From positions 7,684,030 to 7,748,029 of the forward strand of contig CAIIXF020000009.1 in NCBI GenBank assembly GCA_903813345.2: a DNA stretch of 64,000 nt. Reading direction: 5' to 3'. The notes under the pieces are model-generated. The model did not search any database. It was not told the origin of the DNA and worked only from the letters and a program-made list of their open reading frames with translations. Source of the stretch: Owenia fusiformis. Lineage: Eukaryota > Annelida > Polychaeta > Sabellida > Oweniidae. Shown here piece after piece: positions 9,691 through 21,370 of the stretch (positions within the stretch are counted from its first letter, which is position 1; every line of letters begins with the position of its first letter). A program made the translations under genes and the position numbers.

Positions 9691-12400
9691 CCTTACAAAT
9701 TGTCCAGCGGATACTATATTACATTTTTGCATCGATTTCGGAAAAGTATTGAAATTTGTAGTAATTTAGAATTTTCAACTCCCGAGCAGTTTCACAAAAT
9801 ACTGAATGGAACAGGGCAGATGCTTACAGGGGAACCAGTTCGCCATGCGCATACAGTGGCGTTGTATGTTTTATTGACAAATACATAATATTTTATAAGT
9901 TTGCAATGATTTCGGGAAAGTATACTCCTAATACTGAAAAACAGCAAGCTTGCCTTGTGTATTGAGCTTCATTGCCAAGACTGATTGCAGGAAAAACAAA
10001 ACTAATAAAAAACGGTGAAAGAACTTGGACAACTTCTAGATTAGATGATTGACGTTAAACGAATATGTACCACTATTATTTGCAGAAATTGCTCGAATAG
10101 AATTCAGACTATTGAAAGGGAATTAAATTCAATTAATAATAAGATCAAGCAGTACAGGTCGCAGGAATATCAATCATGACGGAATCTTAAATACATGTTC
10201 GTCTTAATATTGTCTTTAGAGCAAATGTTTACAAGTCTGCAAATCCAGGTATCTCCCTTACAAATAAAATCCATTCACCAAAAATGTAATTACTTTTCGA
10301 TATCTTTTTTACAGCATATCTTAACTATAAGTGTTTATATGTGAACTGAACAGTCATCAACTTCCTGATATTAAATTAAATTGGTTCACTTCAATCAAAT
10401 TACTTTCGATTATATTTAGCAAATAAAACGTTTATCGAATTTGCGAGGGTCGTTTTAAATTTACCTAGATGAAAGTGAAGCGAGGTAGGACTTCCCATAA
10501 TGCCATTATCAAAGGTTCAAATACTAACTTGCTGATTGGAGTAAAATCAACATGAGCATTACCTCATGTGTTTATAATCTAAATATAGACATTGAAAGAT
10601 TGTGCGCTATTGGTCAAAATTACCAACATAAACATTCAGTTCGGTTTCAGAAAAGTATTGAAAAGTAATTCATGACATTCAGTTCCAGAGCAGTTTCACA
10701 AAATAAATCTATGAAATATCTCAATAGAACAGAGCAGATGCTCACAGGGGAACCAGTTCGCCATGCACATACAGTGGCGTTGTATGACACAATGTATTGA
10801 CAAGTACATAATATTTTATATGTTTGCATTGATTTCAGAAAAGAATTGAGATTTGTTGTAATTCATTCAAAATAAATCTATGAAATAACTCAATGGAACA
10901 GGGCAGATGCTCACAGGGGAACCACTTCGCCATGCACATAATGACATTCAATTTCAAAGCAGTTATACAAACAAATCTATGAAATAACTCAATTGAACAG
11001 GGCGGACGCTTGATACATTGATTTCGGGGAATCATTGAGATCATTTGTAGTAGTTCATGACATTCAGTTCCCGGGCAGTTTCACAAATAAATTTATGAAA
11101 TAACTCAATTGAACAGGGCGGACGCTTACAGGGGAACCAGTTCGCCATGTACATACAATGACGTTGTATGATACACCACTACTGTATTGGCAATTTCACA
11201 AAATAAATATGCCTACATGAAATAACTCAATTGAACAGAGCGGACGCTTGATACATTGATTTCGGGGAAGTATTGAGATTTGTAGTATTTCAGTTCCCGG
11301 TCAATTTCACTAATGAATCAATGAAATAATTCAATTGAACAGAGCGGATGCTTACAGGGGAACCAGTTCGCCATGCACATACAGTGGCGTTGTGTAATAC
11401 ACTGTATTGACAAGAACATATATTTTTGCATTGGTTTTGGAAAAGTATTGAGACTGTAGAAATTCATGACATTCAATCCCAATGGGAGTTTTACCATAGG
11501 CTTTCAATTAGAAATAAATCTATGAAATAACTCAATTGAACAGGGCGGACGCTTGATACATTGATTTCGGGGAATCATTGAGATCATTTGTAGTAGTTCA
11601 TGACATTCAGTTCCCGGGCAGTTTCACAAATAAATTTATGAAATAACTCAATTGAACAGGGCGGACGCTTACAGGGGAACCAGTTCGCCATGTACATACA
11701 ATGACGTTGTATGATACACCACTACTGTATTGGCAGTTTCACAAAATAAATATGCCTACATGAAATAACTCAATTGAACAGGGCGGACGCTTGATACATT
11801 GATTTCTGGGAAGTATTGAGATTTGTAGTATTTCAGTTCCCGGTCAATTTCACCCCTAAATGAATCAATGAAATAAGTCAATTGAACAGAGCGGATGCTT
11901 ACAGGGGAACCAGTTCGCCATGCACATACAGTGGCGTTCTGCAATACACTGTATTGACAAGAACATATATTTTTGCATTGGTTTCGGAAAAGTATTGAGA
12001 CTGTAGAAATTCCTGACATTCAATTCCAATGGCAGTTTTACAATAGGCTTTCAATTAGAAATAAATCTATGAAATAACTCAATTGAACAGGGTGGACGCG
12101 TGATACATTGATTTCGGGGAGGTATTGAGATTTGTAGTATAATCCATGACATTCAGTTCCCGGACAGTTTCTCAAGTAAATCTATGAAATAACTCAATTG
12201 AACAGGGCGGATACTTACAGGGGAACCAGTTTGCCATGCACATACAGTGGCATTGTATGATACACTGTATTGACAAGTACATACATGCATACTATTTTAT
12301 ATGTTTGCATTGGTTTCGGAAAAGTATTGAGACCGAGTTATTCACGACATTCAAATCCCAGGCAGTTTTACAAATAAATCTATGAAATAACTCAAGACAT
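9691..12400. repeat. Diverged satellite array with a ~543-bp higher-order unit
   Basis: Many units carry 'AACTCAATTGAACAGGGCGG', 'CAGGGGAACCAGTTCGCCAT', 'ACATACAGTGGCGTTGTATG' and 'TTTCGGAAAAGTATTGAGA', and are homologous to the 244-bp units upstream. The segment starting 'GCCTACATGAAATAACTC' at 11211 recurs almost unchanged at 11754, defining a ~543-bp higher-order repeat made of two unlike subunits. About 9910-10620 is interrupted by unrelated A/T-rich DNA. The minus-strand frames 'CAWRTGSPVSI..' are repeat translations. Confidence 0.9.
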
Positions 12401-14554
12401 TTTTACAGATTTAAATCAAACTAATAACAGTTAACTGTCTGTCGAATTTAAAGGTTCGCTTATGTTTGCAAGCAACGCATTTGTGTAATGCAATGATTCG
12501 ATATTCTTTTAAGATAAACAGAAATATACGAAAAGATGACTTTTTTCACTTCAAACATTATGTTTAAGTCCACATAATAATGAAATAGCCTAATCCCCTT
12601 CTTGTTCAATGGGACTTTGATTTCAGCCCTGAATATACCAAAGTCCCCGTGTCATACTACAAATAGCATTAAACGTTAATACAATGTTCAGTATTTAAAA
12701 CAACTGAAACAAGGCTTCTGGTTTTCATAATATTTTCATTTCAGACATGTTTGAGTATTTTTAAGGTTAAAACAAACCATTATTATTATGGAGCTATCAC
12801 ACTTATGACATATGGGCTCATCGTTCGACAACGTGTGAATACTTTGCTGGGGCAGACAGCGGGACACGGCATGTATACACGATGGGCAAAACAAATCGTT
12901 TACCAACAAGATATATCCAGTCACACCAATTAAAACAATTAATTAAAAAATGTATGCCCGAAATAACCACACTCAGTGGCGAAAGGTGAGCCCATATAGC
13001 GAATGTGACACTGTGACAGCTATTTTTTGTTATTGATTTTAAAATACCTGTCCCACATTAATTGAGCCTGCATGCCCCATCATATATAATTTTAAGCAAC
13101 TACAATATTTAACCCCGGCCCATGGTTAAAACATTTGATGTCTCAGTCACCGTTTGATATCTAATCTGCTAAATATATTCTTTTTACAGGTTCTTTCCAT
13201 GAATGGAATGCTGCAGACATGACGGACATATGAATTTTGGGGTTATACATGGACACATGCGAGGAAGGCACAACGTAAAGAAGGGCGGGGGTCTTCACTC
13301 GAGGAAAGGTGTAAAACGCATCATGTGATTCAGCAGAAACAGTTCAGATATAATTTAGAACTAAGGTTGCATTCATGAATTCAGTTGCCGGTTGGTGGTT
13401 TAACCTACTTTTTATCAGTGGTAAACTCAATTACTTATAATGGCAGGTACTACTCGTGAGTTAAATGAGGAGTTTAATTCATCTGCCGGATGCCGGCTGG
13501 TGGTTTAATCTAGTTTTTAAGCCATTTTAAACATAAATGAAGGAATAGTGCCAGTGACTATTCATATTTAAATGACTTGGACATGAATTAGCCTGGTTGG
13601 TGAATCTGTCAGCCGTCAGTTGAATTGGCGAATGCTACCTCGACGCCCAACAATGCGTTTATACCCGGGTGTTTATACTTCATGTTATGCATGCAGTTTC
13701 TTGTTTTATTGTTAACACTTAAAAGTTAATAATTAAGGGTTTAATGTATCTTCCAGGTATTCATAAATAGTTGGCGCAGGTCCGTTGACGGTGATGATGA
13801 CAATTTTGATGACGAGCTCTAAATTCATTTCGAATAATTAATTTTTAGATAGGCATTTTGCGTACTTTATTTAAGTTTATACATTTTTAATTTATTAGAG
13901 CTAGCATTCTGATTTATCAGAGCCATGCACTAGATTGCTTGAAAGAGAGAGTCTTCATATTCCAAAAATAGTAAAGGCTGTTCATTTCACGATGTTAAGC
14001 TAGCTTTACATTTCCTTTGCTTGGTTTTATAAGAAGGTTAAGTTACACGTTTTTAAAAGAACTTGTACCCGAGCGTGTACTATTTCGTTCCCGGGGGATA
14101 CTGTTCCACTCTCATATTCGCCTGGGACTGTTTTCCGTATGTCTTTATACTCAATCGACCAAATAAACAGTTCAAATGGGAGAAATAGTTCTTTTTTAAG
14201 AAACGTGTGTCTTAACCCTATTATCACCTTAGCAGACGGGGACAAACTCTTTCAAAAATACATATAGATTATTAAAGCACGATTATAGCTATTTAGTTAA
14301 GCTAATTACTTTCTGTGCTTCTTTAATCAATGACGTTTTCAACGGTTTATTGTGTTGCTTTGTTGTTAAAATATATTTTTGATATTTGACAGGTATAGTT
14401 GCTTTCCAAAATTCTTGTTTTCATTTCTTGTGACAGTTATTTTTTCATACCTGTGTGCATGGCTTATATACCTGCATGTAGCATGGTGATTGACCAGGAA
14501 TAATCTGACCGGGATAGACGTCCATGATTATAACAGAGGCGTATTAAGTCAAAT
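12401..14554. other. No gene supported; one local ~110-bp duplication
   Basis: A/T-rich DNA. At 13375-13530 a 'GCCGG.TGGTGGTTTAA.CTA' phrase occurs twice about 110 bp apart. At 14046-14080 and 14190-14215 there are versions of a short dispersed phrase (ACACGTTTTTAAAAGAAC / TTTTTAAGAAACGTGTGTC) also seen near 20128, 26343 and 30118. Frames of 60-72 codons have no recognisable protein features. Confidence 0.45.
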
Positions 14555-14934
14555 GGAAAATTATCAATATGCCTCTGATTATTATGAGACTGGATATTGG
14601 ATATAAGACTCCTCGTATATCCATGGGAGGATGAAAGTGTTATTATGCCACCACTCGAATTATATATATAGTCTCCGACTTTTTGTGGACGGTGCTCGAT
14701 TGTTTGTGTTCGGAGTTCGGTGGTTGGTATTTTAAAAGCTGGTCTGAACGGTCATTATTCATGATTCCCACAATTTGACATCTTTGATCAGTAACTATAC
14801 AAAACAAATACTAATTAATTGTCTGGAGCACGGCGATCTCTTTCCGGCACAAACAGGATATTTTGATTTCTTAAAATTATTTGATAAACAAATATAATCT
14901 TTTTTCTTCATCGGCTGCAAATATGCATTTAGGA

Positions 14935-15075
14935 GGATGGAGGGCTATTACCAAGGGGAGTAACTTTTGACAGTTTTGGCAAAACAATCATGCGAAAAGT
15001 AATCAGAATGGTGAAAAATGCATGATTTGAAAGGAATATAGGCCGAGGGGGGGGGGGGGCAACCGCTCCCAAAGT
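14935..15075. repeat. Dispersed repeat ending in a poly-G tract (second copy at 19380-19480)
   Basis: The phrases 'AAAAGTAATCAGAATGGTGA', 'AAAATGCATGATTTGAAAG' and 'TATAGGCCGAGGGG' are closely matched at 19390-19470 (AATGGTCAGAATTATGAAAA, CTGCATGATTTTGAAAGAG, TTTGGCCAGGGGGGG). Both copies end in a long G run (G13 at 15047-15059). Confidence 0.65.
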
Positions 15076-15380
15076 TTTTGCAAGTTTCTTCAAATTGATT
15101 GAAAAATCTACAAGTTCTCAGAAGGAGATCAAACTTTTTTAACTTGCTTCAAATTGATCAGGGAAAATTTAAATTATCAGTTCCAACTGGACATTGTACA
15201 TGTACATGTACGATGCATTCCACTCTCTGACCAGATAATGATTCAATTTCTCAATTTTCAAATTAAAAATAAAGCTTGCATCATATTGATCCTCAGACGC
15301 TCTTCCCGCCAGCAAAAAGTCGTGAGTTATTTTAATACACTGGAGGGGCGTAGGCAGCTTTCAGTCAGTCAGGTTACCCA

Positions 15381-15402
15381 GGGGGGGGGGGGGGGGGGGG
15401 GG
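15381..15402. repeat. Poly-G tract, G22
   Basis: Twenty-two consecutive G follow 'CAGGTTACCCA'. This is the longest of at least seven G runs of 12 or more in the window (others at 9647, 15047, 16868, 25661, 40850 and 54925). Several of them sit at or near ends resembling hAT termini. Length in the assembly may not be exact. Confidence 0.95.
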
Positions 15403-16260
15403 CGATCTTGGCATAAGCAAGGCAAAAACAAATTTTTCGAAGATTAGTTTTGAGTTTTACAAAAATTGATGCAACTGCCTTCAAAATTGAGCTAGACGCT
15501 TTCTATAAAGAGCATTTTAAAGCTATTTTCTTCTTCTATCCAATGGTTCTATTTTCATTGGTTATCGGGGTCGCACCCGTCCCCATGGTTACGCCTTTGC
15601 ATAGTACTGAACACAATAAAGTGCAGGAATGGATCTTAGAATACAGTTGCATTTTAAATAATAAGAATAAGAAAATTGAGGATAATTAGTTACGATGGTC
15701 TCGGCCTACATTAAAGGCGTAATATGATATCAATTTGAAATTAAAAACAGTATAATGCCTCCACCTGTTTAATTTTCTGGGGATAGAATGCAATGGGGAA
15801 ATAAAGTTAATTTCGTCAAAGCTTGATTGAACTTTATCAGAAATCTCGAAACTTGATTACACTTGCTTTCAAAATATTTGCTCTTTCCAAATATCATGGA
15901 TTGATATTATATTGATTGCAATTATGTTCGATGAAAAATCAAACTGCTATCAAAAGGATTATTATTATATGGGTTAAAAGTTTTTTTAGGATTATCAATA
16001 CCATGCAAGTTTCCTTGGTTCCCATGATACTACAAGATGACACTACAAGTATAACCATAATAATCATTAATCAAAGTACTATTGATCTGCCTGTGTGATA
16101 ACATTTTGTTGCAGATGCCGAACGCCGAACACCAACCGCCAAACATCGTTCACAAAAAAAGTTGGAGACAAATGTTTCTACTTGTGGTGGTGACATAGAT
16201 ATAAGACCCCAAACCCGCATCCCAAACAGTTCCTAGATCTATACTGGAGATAAAACCTTA

Positions 16261-16945
16261 GTTGAATATTCAAATTGAACCAGTAAAACAGATGTAAATT
16301 AAGTTCCCTTCTTGAAGTTTCACAAGATCATGAAGCCTGAACAGTTGATTTCACTCTTTATCAAAAGTCATGGATGATTGCTGTTGGATAGGAATGAAAT
16401 GAATAAAAAAAACTAGCCTATTGAATGTCTGTGCGAATGGTATCAAATAATTTAGATTTCTCAAAGTTGCTTTTCCACTTACTTAGTAACTCACTTTAAT
16501 CCATAATCACATATCAATACAGGCTCATTTCCTCTGGCCACCATACCATTGCAATGTAATGACGGGAAATGGTCGCTGGATTAAGTAATCAAACGTCTTA
16601 ATTAGTTGAGCGTTTGTTTTTGTTGAATGTTACTAGAAAACAAGTAATTCTGATTTTGATATTATTGCAATGCACATAAAGCACATAAAGCATAGTTCTA
16701 TGCATGTGAGGAATCTACATGCATAGTTCATTTGATAGAGGGAAGGGGTGGCGTAAACGATTTCTGACTGCCAAGTACCCCTCTAGAAGCCCATTATACC
16801 AAACCCTCCACTCACGCACACACGCAGTCCATGTTGGGTATGAAAATAGAAACGGATCAGGCCCAAAGGGGGGGGGGGGGGGGGTAAACCACACACCCTT
16901 GAAGAAAAGTTTCTGACGGGGCTGAGCCCCCCCCCCTCGGCAAAA
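16261..16945. other. No gene; G17 and C10 tracts
   Basis: A/T-rich DNA with a G17 run at 16868-16884 and a C10 run at 16927-16936. The two runs are complementary and 42 bp apart, so this could be a small hairpin-ended remnant. The 65-codon frame that spans the G run is not convincing. Confidence 0.45.
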
Positions 16946-16949
16946 GCAG

Positions 16950-17135
16950 ATTATGAATAATGTAGCCAGTCCATGATAGTTTCTCGGAGATATCTTTGAA
17001 GAATTACCAACTTATCAAGACAGATAACAATATTAAATGTAGATGGCAAAATAAACGCGTAAAATAAACCCATCATGCATGTGACTTGTCAAATAAGAAA
17101 TAAAAACAAAGAAACAAACATAAAAACCTCTGCTC
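16950..17135 (-). pseudogene. Diverged tandem duplicate of the 17.4-kb coding-like segment
   Basis: On the minus strand from an ATG near 17074, about 40 codons read to a TAA near 16952. The segment is clearly related to 17390-17540: shared DNA includes 'TGTAGATGGCAAAATAAA' and 'CCATGATAGT.TCTSGGAG'. At the protein level the phrase ILQR.L.(D/E)TIMD is shared. The two copies lie about 440 bp apart in the same direction. Retention of a similar peptide in diverged copies hints at coding ancestry, but the frame is short. Confidence 0.3.
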
Positions 17136-17136
17136 A

Positions 17137-17511
17137 TTAATTTAGGGGAAAATCAGATTTAGCAAGCAAACTCCGAGACTTAACAAGAATTTTTGAATAT
17201 TTTTTGCGTATACCATTCCGATCCTTGTCATGTTTATTTTTAAAAATTTGAAAGGAATAAATTGATCGGTTAGTTGTCACTTGTACATTTTGCTTGCAAT
17301 TTGTCACCCCTATTAAAAGATCTGGTTCTGCCTTTATCAGTCTAATTTCATAGTTGTCAAATAAAAAATCCCCTTGGCAAGGAGGCCGCAGCTTATACTT
17401 TAAAGAAAGTAGTCGGTCCATGATAGTGTCTGGGAGTTGTCTCTGAAGAATTCTCAACATATCAAGATACGGCTGATAATGTAAAATGTAGATGGCAAAA
17501 TAAAACGGCAT
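17137..17511 (-). CDS. Hypothetical ORF, 124 codons, minus strand (weak)
   Basis: This frame of 124 codons has mixed, protein-like composition and no simple-sequence bias. The first 40 residues resemble the translated duplicate at 16950-17075 (shared ILQR..TIMD). The middle contains a GDFLFDNYEIRLIKAEPDLL stretch and the C-terminal part is Lys-rich. I see no signal peptide, clear membrane segment or known domain. It could be an exon, a relic of a duplicated gene or chance. It has no neighbouring gene to support it. Confidence 0.3.
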   Translation of the reverse strand: MPFYFAIYILHYQPYLDMLRILQRQLPDTIMDRLLSLKYKLRPPCQGDFLFDNYEIRLIKAEPDLLIGVTNCKQNVQVTTNRSIYSFQIFKNKHDKDRNGIRKKYSKILVKSRSLLAKSDFPLN

Positions 17512-17544
17512 GCCCCTCTAAACATATGCTCATTAATTAATATG

Positions 17545-18440
17545 GTTACAAGCAAAAAAGGATATAAAAAGGATATATAAAAGGATTTAAACGGTTGCAA
17601 CGCATTATCTATTTTAACAGAAATCAAGATAGTAACTCATGCAACAAAACGGAAATGGTTTAGAAAATAAATCAATGACATCAACGTTATACAATGATGG
17701 AAACAAATCAGATAGTAAAAAATCAAATCAAATCAAAAGTAAAACATGCAAACAGGCATAACTGCTTATTTGATCTAATATCCGAGGAAATGTGCGTCCG
17801 GGGTGTGTGACGCTTATTTCCACTCCTACATCGCCGCTGAACACCCTGAAAAGAAATCTGCTTATGATAAGTTATTCTTTTTATACCATGGTCAGAGCAA
17901 TATCTCAGTATTCAATAGCAAGTGATAAATCATATATTTAGGATATGGATGATATTGGGATAAGAGGGATGATATGGATATCAACCCGGGTGTTATTAAA
18001 AAAAATTATTTTTCAAAAACAAAAATTTTAATTTTTTCAAACATTTTCTCTCATTCAAAAGAGGATTTTAGATATATTTTGCTCTTGATCATGGTATAAG
18101 GTCGTTATTCACCTGTCGGGATGATATTGAGAATATCCCTCGGATGATATCAATATTTCCCTCTGTCACTGCGTTCCCTCGGGATATATTCATATCATGT
18201 GATATTCCCCATATGAAATCCCTCCTGGTGATTAACTTCTTTGTATATACTTTCAACTAATTTAACAATGAAACAGAAACACAATGCATGCCAAACATTA
18301 TCTATTGTTATATTATGGTTATTTCATAGTTTGCACTTGTATTCAGCAACTGTGTTTCTCAAACCAAATATGGGATAAACCTTTTGAGGGTTATCACGTC
18401 AGACTTAACACGTCGCTTGAGGCAAGATGCATAAACTATA
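17545..18440. other. No gene; palindromic 'GATAT'-rich block
   Basis: The stretch 17940-18230 is dense in GATAT/ATATC motifs (GGGATGATATTGAGAATATC and similar), with inverted copies that could fold. A related 'CCCGGGTGTTATT' phrase is at 17985 and again at 38027. No coding frame is supported. Confidence 0.45.
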
Positions 18441-18441
18441 T

Positions 18442-18946
18442 AATAGTATAGTTTCCATATAGCTTTTGAAATCTCGCTAAATCTCGTTTTTCGTGAGATT
18501 TTAAGAGACTTGCATATTAGACCTCTAATGACTTACATTACCTTCTTTTAAATGGCATATTTGAATTCAGTGAAATGCTTTCTCCTTTAATAGCTTTGAT
18601 TTACACAGTTATGTAATTTGAATAATTTTCTATAACAATTTAAAAAAACTTGGGCCAAATGTCTATAGATGCAATGCTAAAATTCTTTAAATCCGTGGAT
18701 TATTTGTATGTCAATCAACATTTGCATGTTTAATCACATCATGTACATAAACAGGGTCATCATGTGGTATATCATTCAAGTTTTATACAGATTCAACAAA
18801 CACACTTTGATAAATCATGAAATTAAGCCACTTTTCCAAGATTTTAGCATGTAAATGAATGGAGCTCTAGCCCGAGTTAAAAGCTGAATAAAAGATGGCA
18901 GCACGAGATTTCATTGATTTTTCTGCTATTTAGAAACTATCCTATT
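18442..18946. mobile_element. MITE, full-length copy (505 bp)
   Basis: The left end AATAGTATAGTTTC (18442-18455) and right end GAAACTATCCTATT (18933-18946) are inverted repeats with one mismatch. Inside the left end is 'AGCTTTTGAAATCTCGCTAA' followed by a short palindrome (TCTCGTTTTTCGTGAGA). Inside the right end is 'AAAAGCTGAATAAAAGATGG'. A second copy at 54155-54315 has both ends but lacks ~345 bp of the middle. A left-end fragment on the other strand is at 25294-25351. No coding capacity. Confidence 0.85.
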
Positions 18947-19642
18947 CCACGGCTATAACTTGAAGAACGCCATTGTTGTGTCTGTACCCCTTTAGGATGG
19001 GCCGTATATTGTTCTTGTGTGTATCCTACCCACGGGAACCTACAAAACAGAAAAAATATATAATTACATTATCAAAAGGGGAAGTCCCGTCTATATAAAT
19101 CCCTAGATTGAAGTCGTTGAAACATTCCCATATTTGCAACAAAAGAATGATAAACCAAAGTCAGTTAGTAGTAGTTGTACCATATGCATGAATTGTAGCT
19201 TTTGGGAAAGATGATAAAACGCAAAATATAATTTAAATACTTGGTGAAGTCAGGCATTCATGATCTAACAAGAAATTTAGGGAAGGCGTTGATTATAATT
19301 AAACGTAAAAGCAAAAGTTGACCATTGCATCTCGGTTGTTATCATGGCAAATGAATGTTCATTCGAAGACTTCATTTTGCAAATTTGACCCAAAATCACA
19401 CGAAAAATGGTCAGAATTATGAAAAACTGCATGATTTTGAAAGAGTTTTTGGCCAGGGGGGGAGGGGGGTTGCCTAAAATAATTGAAACTTTGAGAACCC
19501 ACGGGAGTACATGTAATTACTCACTGTAGAAGTTAAATGCACGCGAGGAAATGTTTGTTTTATTTGTGATACTCCCTAGATTTGCTTGTTGTGAATCAAT
19601 AGAGTAAGAACGATACGTTTTGGATGTAAATAATATTAAAAG
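18947..19642. other. No gene; dispersed-repeat copy at 19380-19480
   Basis: A/T-rich, with no supported frame. It contains the second copy of the 14935-15075 repeat, ending in a G-rich run near 19456-19470. Confidence 0.5.
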
Positions 19643-19765
19643 TTATTGAATGATTTGAAGTGCAATACAGGATATATTCTGCTCGAGAAATTCCGTATTG
19701 GAACGAGACGAAGTCGAGTGCCAATACAGAATATCGAGACAGAATATCATAATGTAGTTATTAAA
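19643..19765. mobile_element. Partial foldback element (family with a full copy at 36823)
   Basis: The arm TTATTGAATGATTTGAAGTG..AATACAGGATATATTCTGCTC matches both arms of the complete hairpin at 36823-36961. Here the second arm is reduced to 'GCCAATACAGAATATCGAGAC' and the outer end is missing. Non-coding. Confidence 0.7.
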
Positions 19766-21054
19766 TTCACACGTTTGGTGTATTTGCTATTGCCGAAATT
19801 ATGTACTGTTGTACATAATTACATAAATACATAATGTACGTAATTATGTCTGTTGCAATTTCACAATTTCAAGCTGTAATCGGCCCTTGTGCCCGGGAGT
19901 AGAAATAAACTATATCTATGACAACATATGTCATGTCACTAAATTTAAACCCCTTATTTATGGAAAATACTTTACATTGTTCTTACTATGGATGTTATAT
20001 AGGATTTAATTCGAATTTGAAATCCGGAATTTTTAGTACTTTAAAAAGATGAATTAAATATGGATATTCTTTGTACAGTTTGTGCATTTACAGGATGTTG
20101 TGTACGTAGAAACAGAGAGGCTAGCTACATGTACACGTATTTTAGAGAACTTGTACGTGAACATGTAATAAATATGAACCCCTGGGTTTCCTGTCCCTCC
20201 CTCGATTTTTTTTACCATCGGGAAGCTATCGTTCCGAGCTAAACCATGGTGTTATTTATTAAGAATTCCGACGACAAATTGCAGAATTATAGACCGATTA
20301 ATGCAGTTTCTCAAATGGCTTGTTTAGAGCCAGAAAAGTGGATTCAGACTGCAACATGGTTGCTATATTGCTCTGGGTTTCGTCAGAGCCGACCGCCCGT
20401 GTATGACGTAGTATTGAAGGCCGGAGTGCAACTAGAGCACGGGTATTTAAAATGTATTCCCGTCCCCCCAAAAAGGTTAATTCATCAAAACTACTCCGGG
20501 ACTGTACACACGCGCACGAAACTACTGTAAGAAGAAAAGGCGTAACATTCCTGTCGACTTATTAATAAACGTAATTTTTAAAGAAAAATTAAATCACCGA
20601 AAAGCGTATACAACTGCTTCAAATGTTTGTACATGTGTGCCACTGGACCAATGTGAAATGGAATGATCCGTAATCACTTTAATTGTATTCTTTTTCAAAA
20701 CAGATTAGACGAATCAAATATTCATTGAAACTGAGAAAAACGCAACACTAGAATCTTGTCTGAAAGTTGAGTTAATATAGTCTCTACTACATATGTAAAT
20801 GAAAAATAATGCAGGTTTAGTTTAATTAATATGCGTATGCAATCGTTGAGCGAAGGCAACACTGGCGTTAAGCTATGTAAGCACGAACGGTTCGCGGGTT
20901 AAGTCCTGTCGCAAAGCAAGGTAAACGCGAGGTAGTCACACACGCGAAGTGACCGCGCCGCTCAAGTAAAACAAGGGTATCGCACTCGCACGGCAAAGGA
21001 GTGTACGGCGGACGGCAAAGTGACACTTTCGTTATTAGATGGACTGTATTCGTA
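19766..21054. other. No gene supported; CpG-richer block 20845-21015
   Basis: Frames of 60-94 codons occur (for example 20246-20530) but carry no recognisable domain. The 20845-21015 part is richer in CG than its surroundings and lies next to the 21-kb repeat, much as the CpG-rich patch at 1675-1860 lies next to the 1.1-1.6 kb repeat. I could not align the two patches. Confidence 0.4.
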
Positions 21055-21370
21055 AGGCAAGATATCTTCTTTGTTATATTTCTGGCAGTCATTTTGAAAA
21101 GCGCGTATATATTGAATATAAAGTGGAAGTTCTTAATTTTCAAGACTCAAGATCTAATAAAATAGATTCTACGACAACATTGCTGTATTTTTGACACCAA
21201 TCTTATAATTGTAGCATGCACATAATTAAAGATATTGTCTCTGGTGAATTTTTGGCGGCCATTTTGAAAAATGTGTATATTTCCAATATAAAGCGCCATC
21301 TAGCTTGTGTCTTTGGATAAATTTATTTATATTGCCCTAGGGTACTTCCATGCCAAAGGGGACATTTGCA
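21055..21370. repeat. Dispersed copy of the 1.3-1.6 kb repeat
   Basis: Two units with 'TTTCTGGCAGTCATTTTGAA' and 'TTTTTGGCGGCCATTTTGAA', 171 bp apart, are followed by 'AAGCGCCATCTAGCTTGTGT'. They match 1310-1615 in order and spacing. Confidence 0.85.

Larger units (their letters stand above)
14555..16260. mobile_element. Diverged inverted-repeat element, ~1.6 kb
   Basis: GTCTCCGACTTTTTGTGG at 14671-14688 is matched in reverse complement by CACAAAAAAAGTTGGAGAC at 16151-16169. Flanking blocks also pair: the inner part has the 'GTTCGGAGTTCGGTGGTTGG' type on the left against 'CGCCGAACACCAACCGCC' on the right, and the outer part pairs across a 'GTGGTGRCATA' block. The arms are therefore ~100-150 bp and quite diverged. 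The interior is A/T-rich with no transposase, and holds a possible hAT-like end ('GGGGCGTAGGCAG' at about 15347) next to a G22 tract. This may be an old foldback or MITE with later insertions. Confidence 0.55.

Noticed and set aside
20246-20530. Frame containing NYRPI, reminiscent of non-LTR reverse transcriptase
   Set aside because: Only five residues match. The residues that follow do not fit the domain and no other RT motif is nearby.
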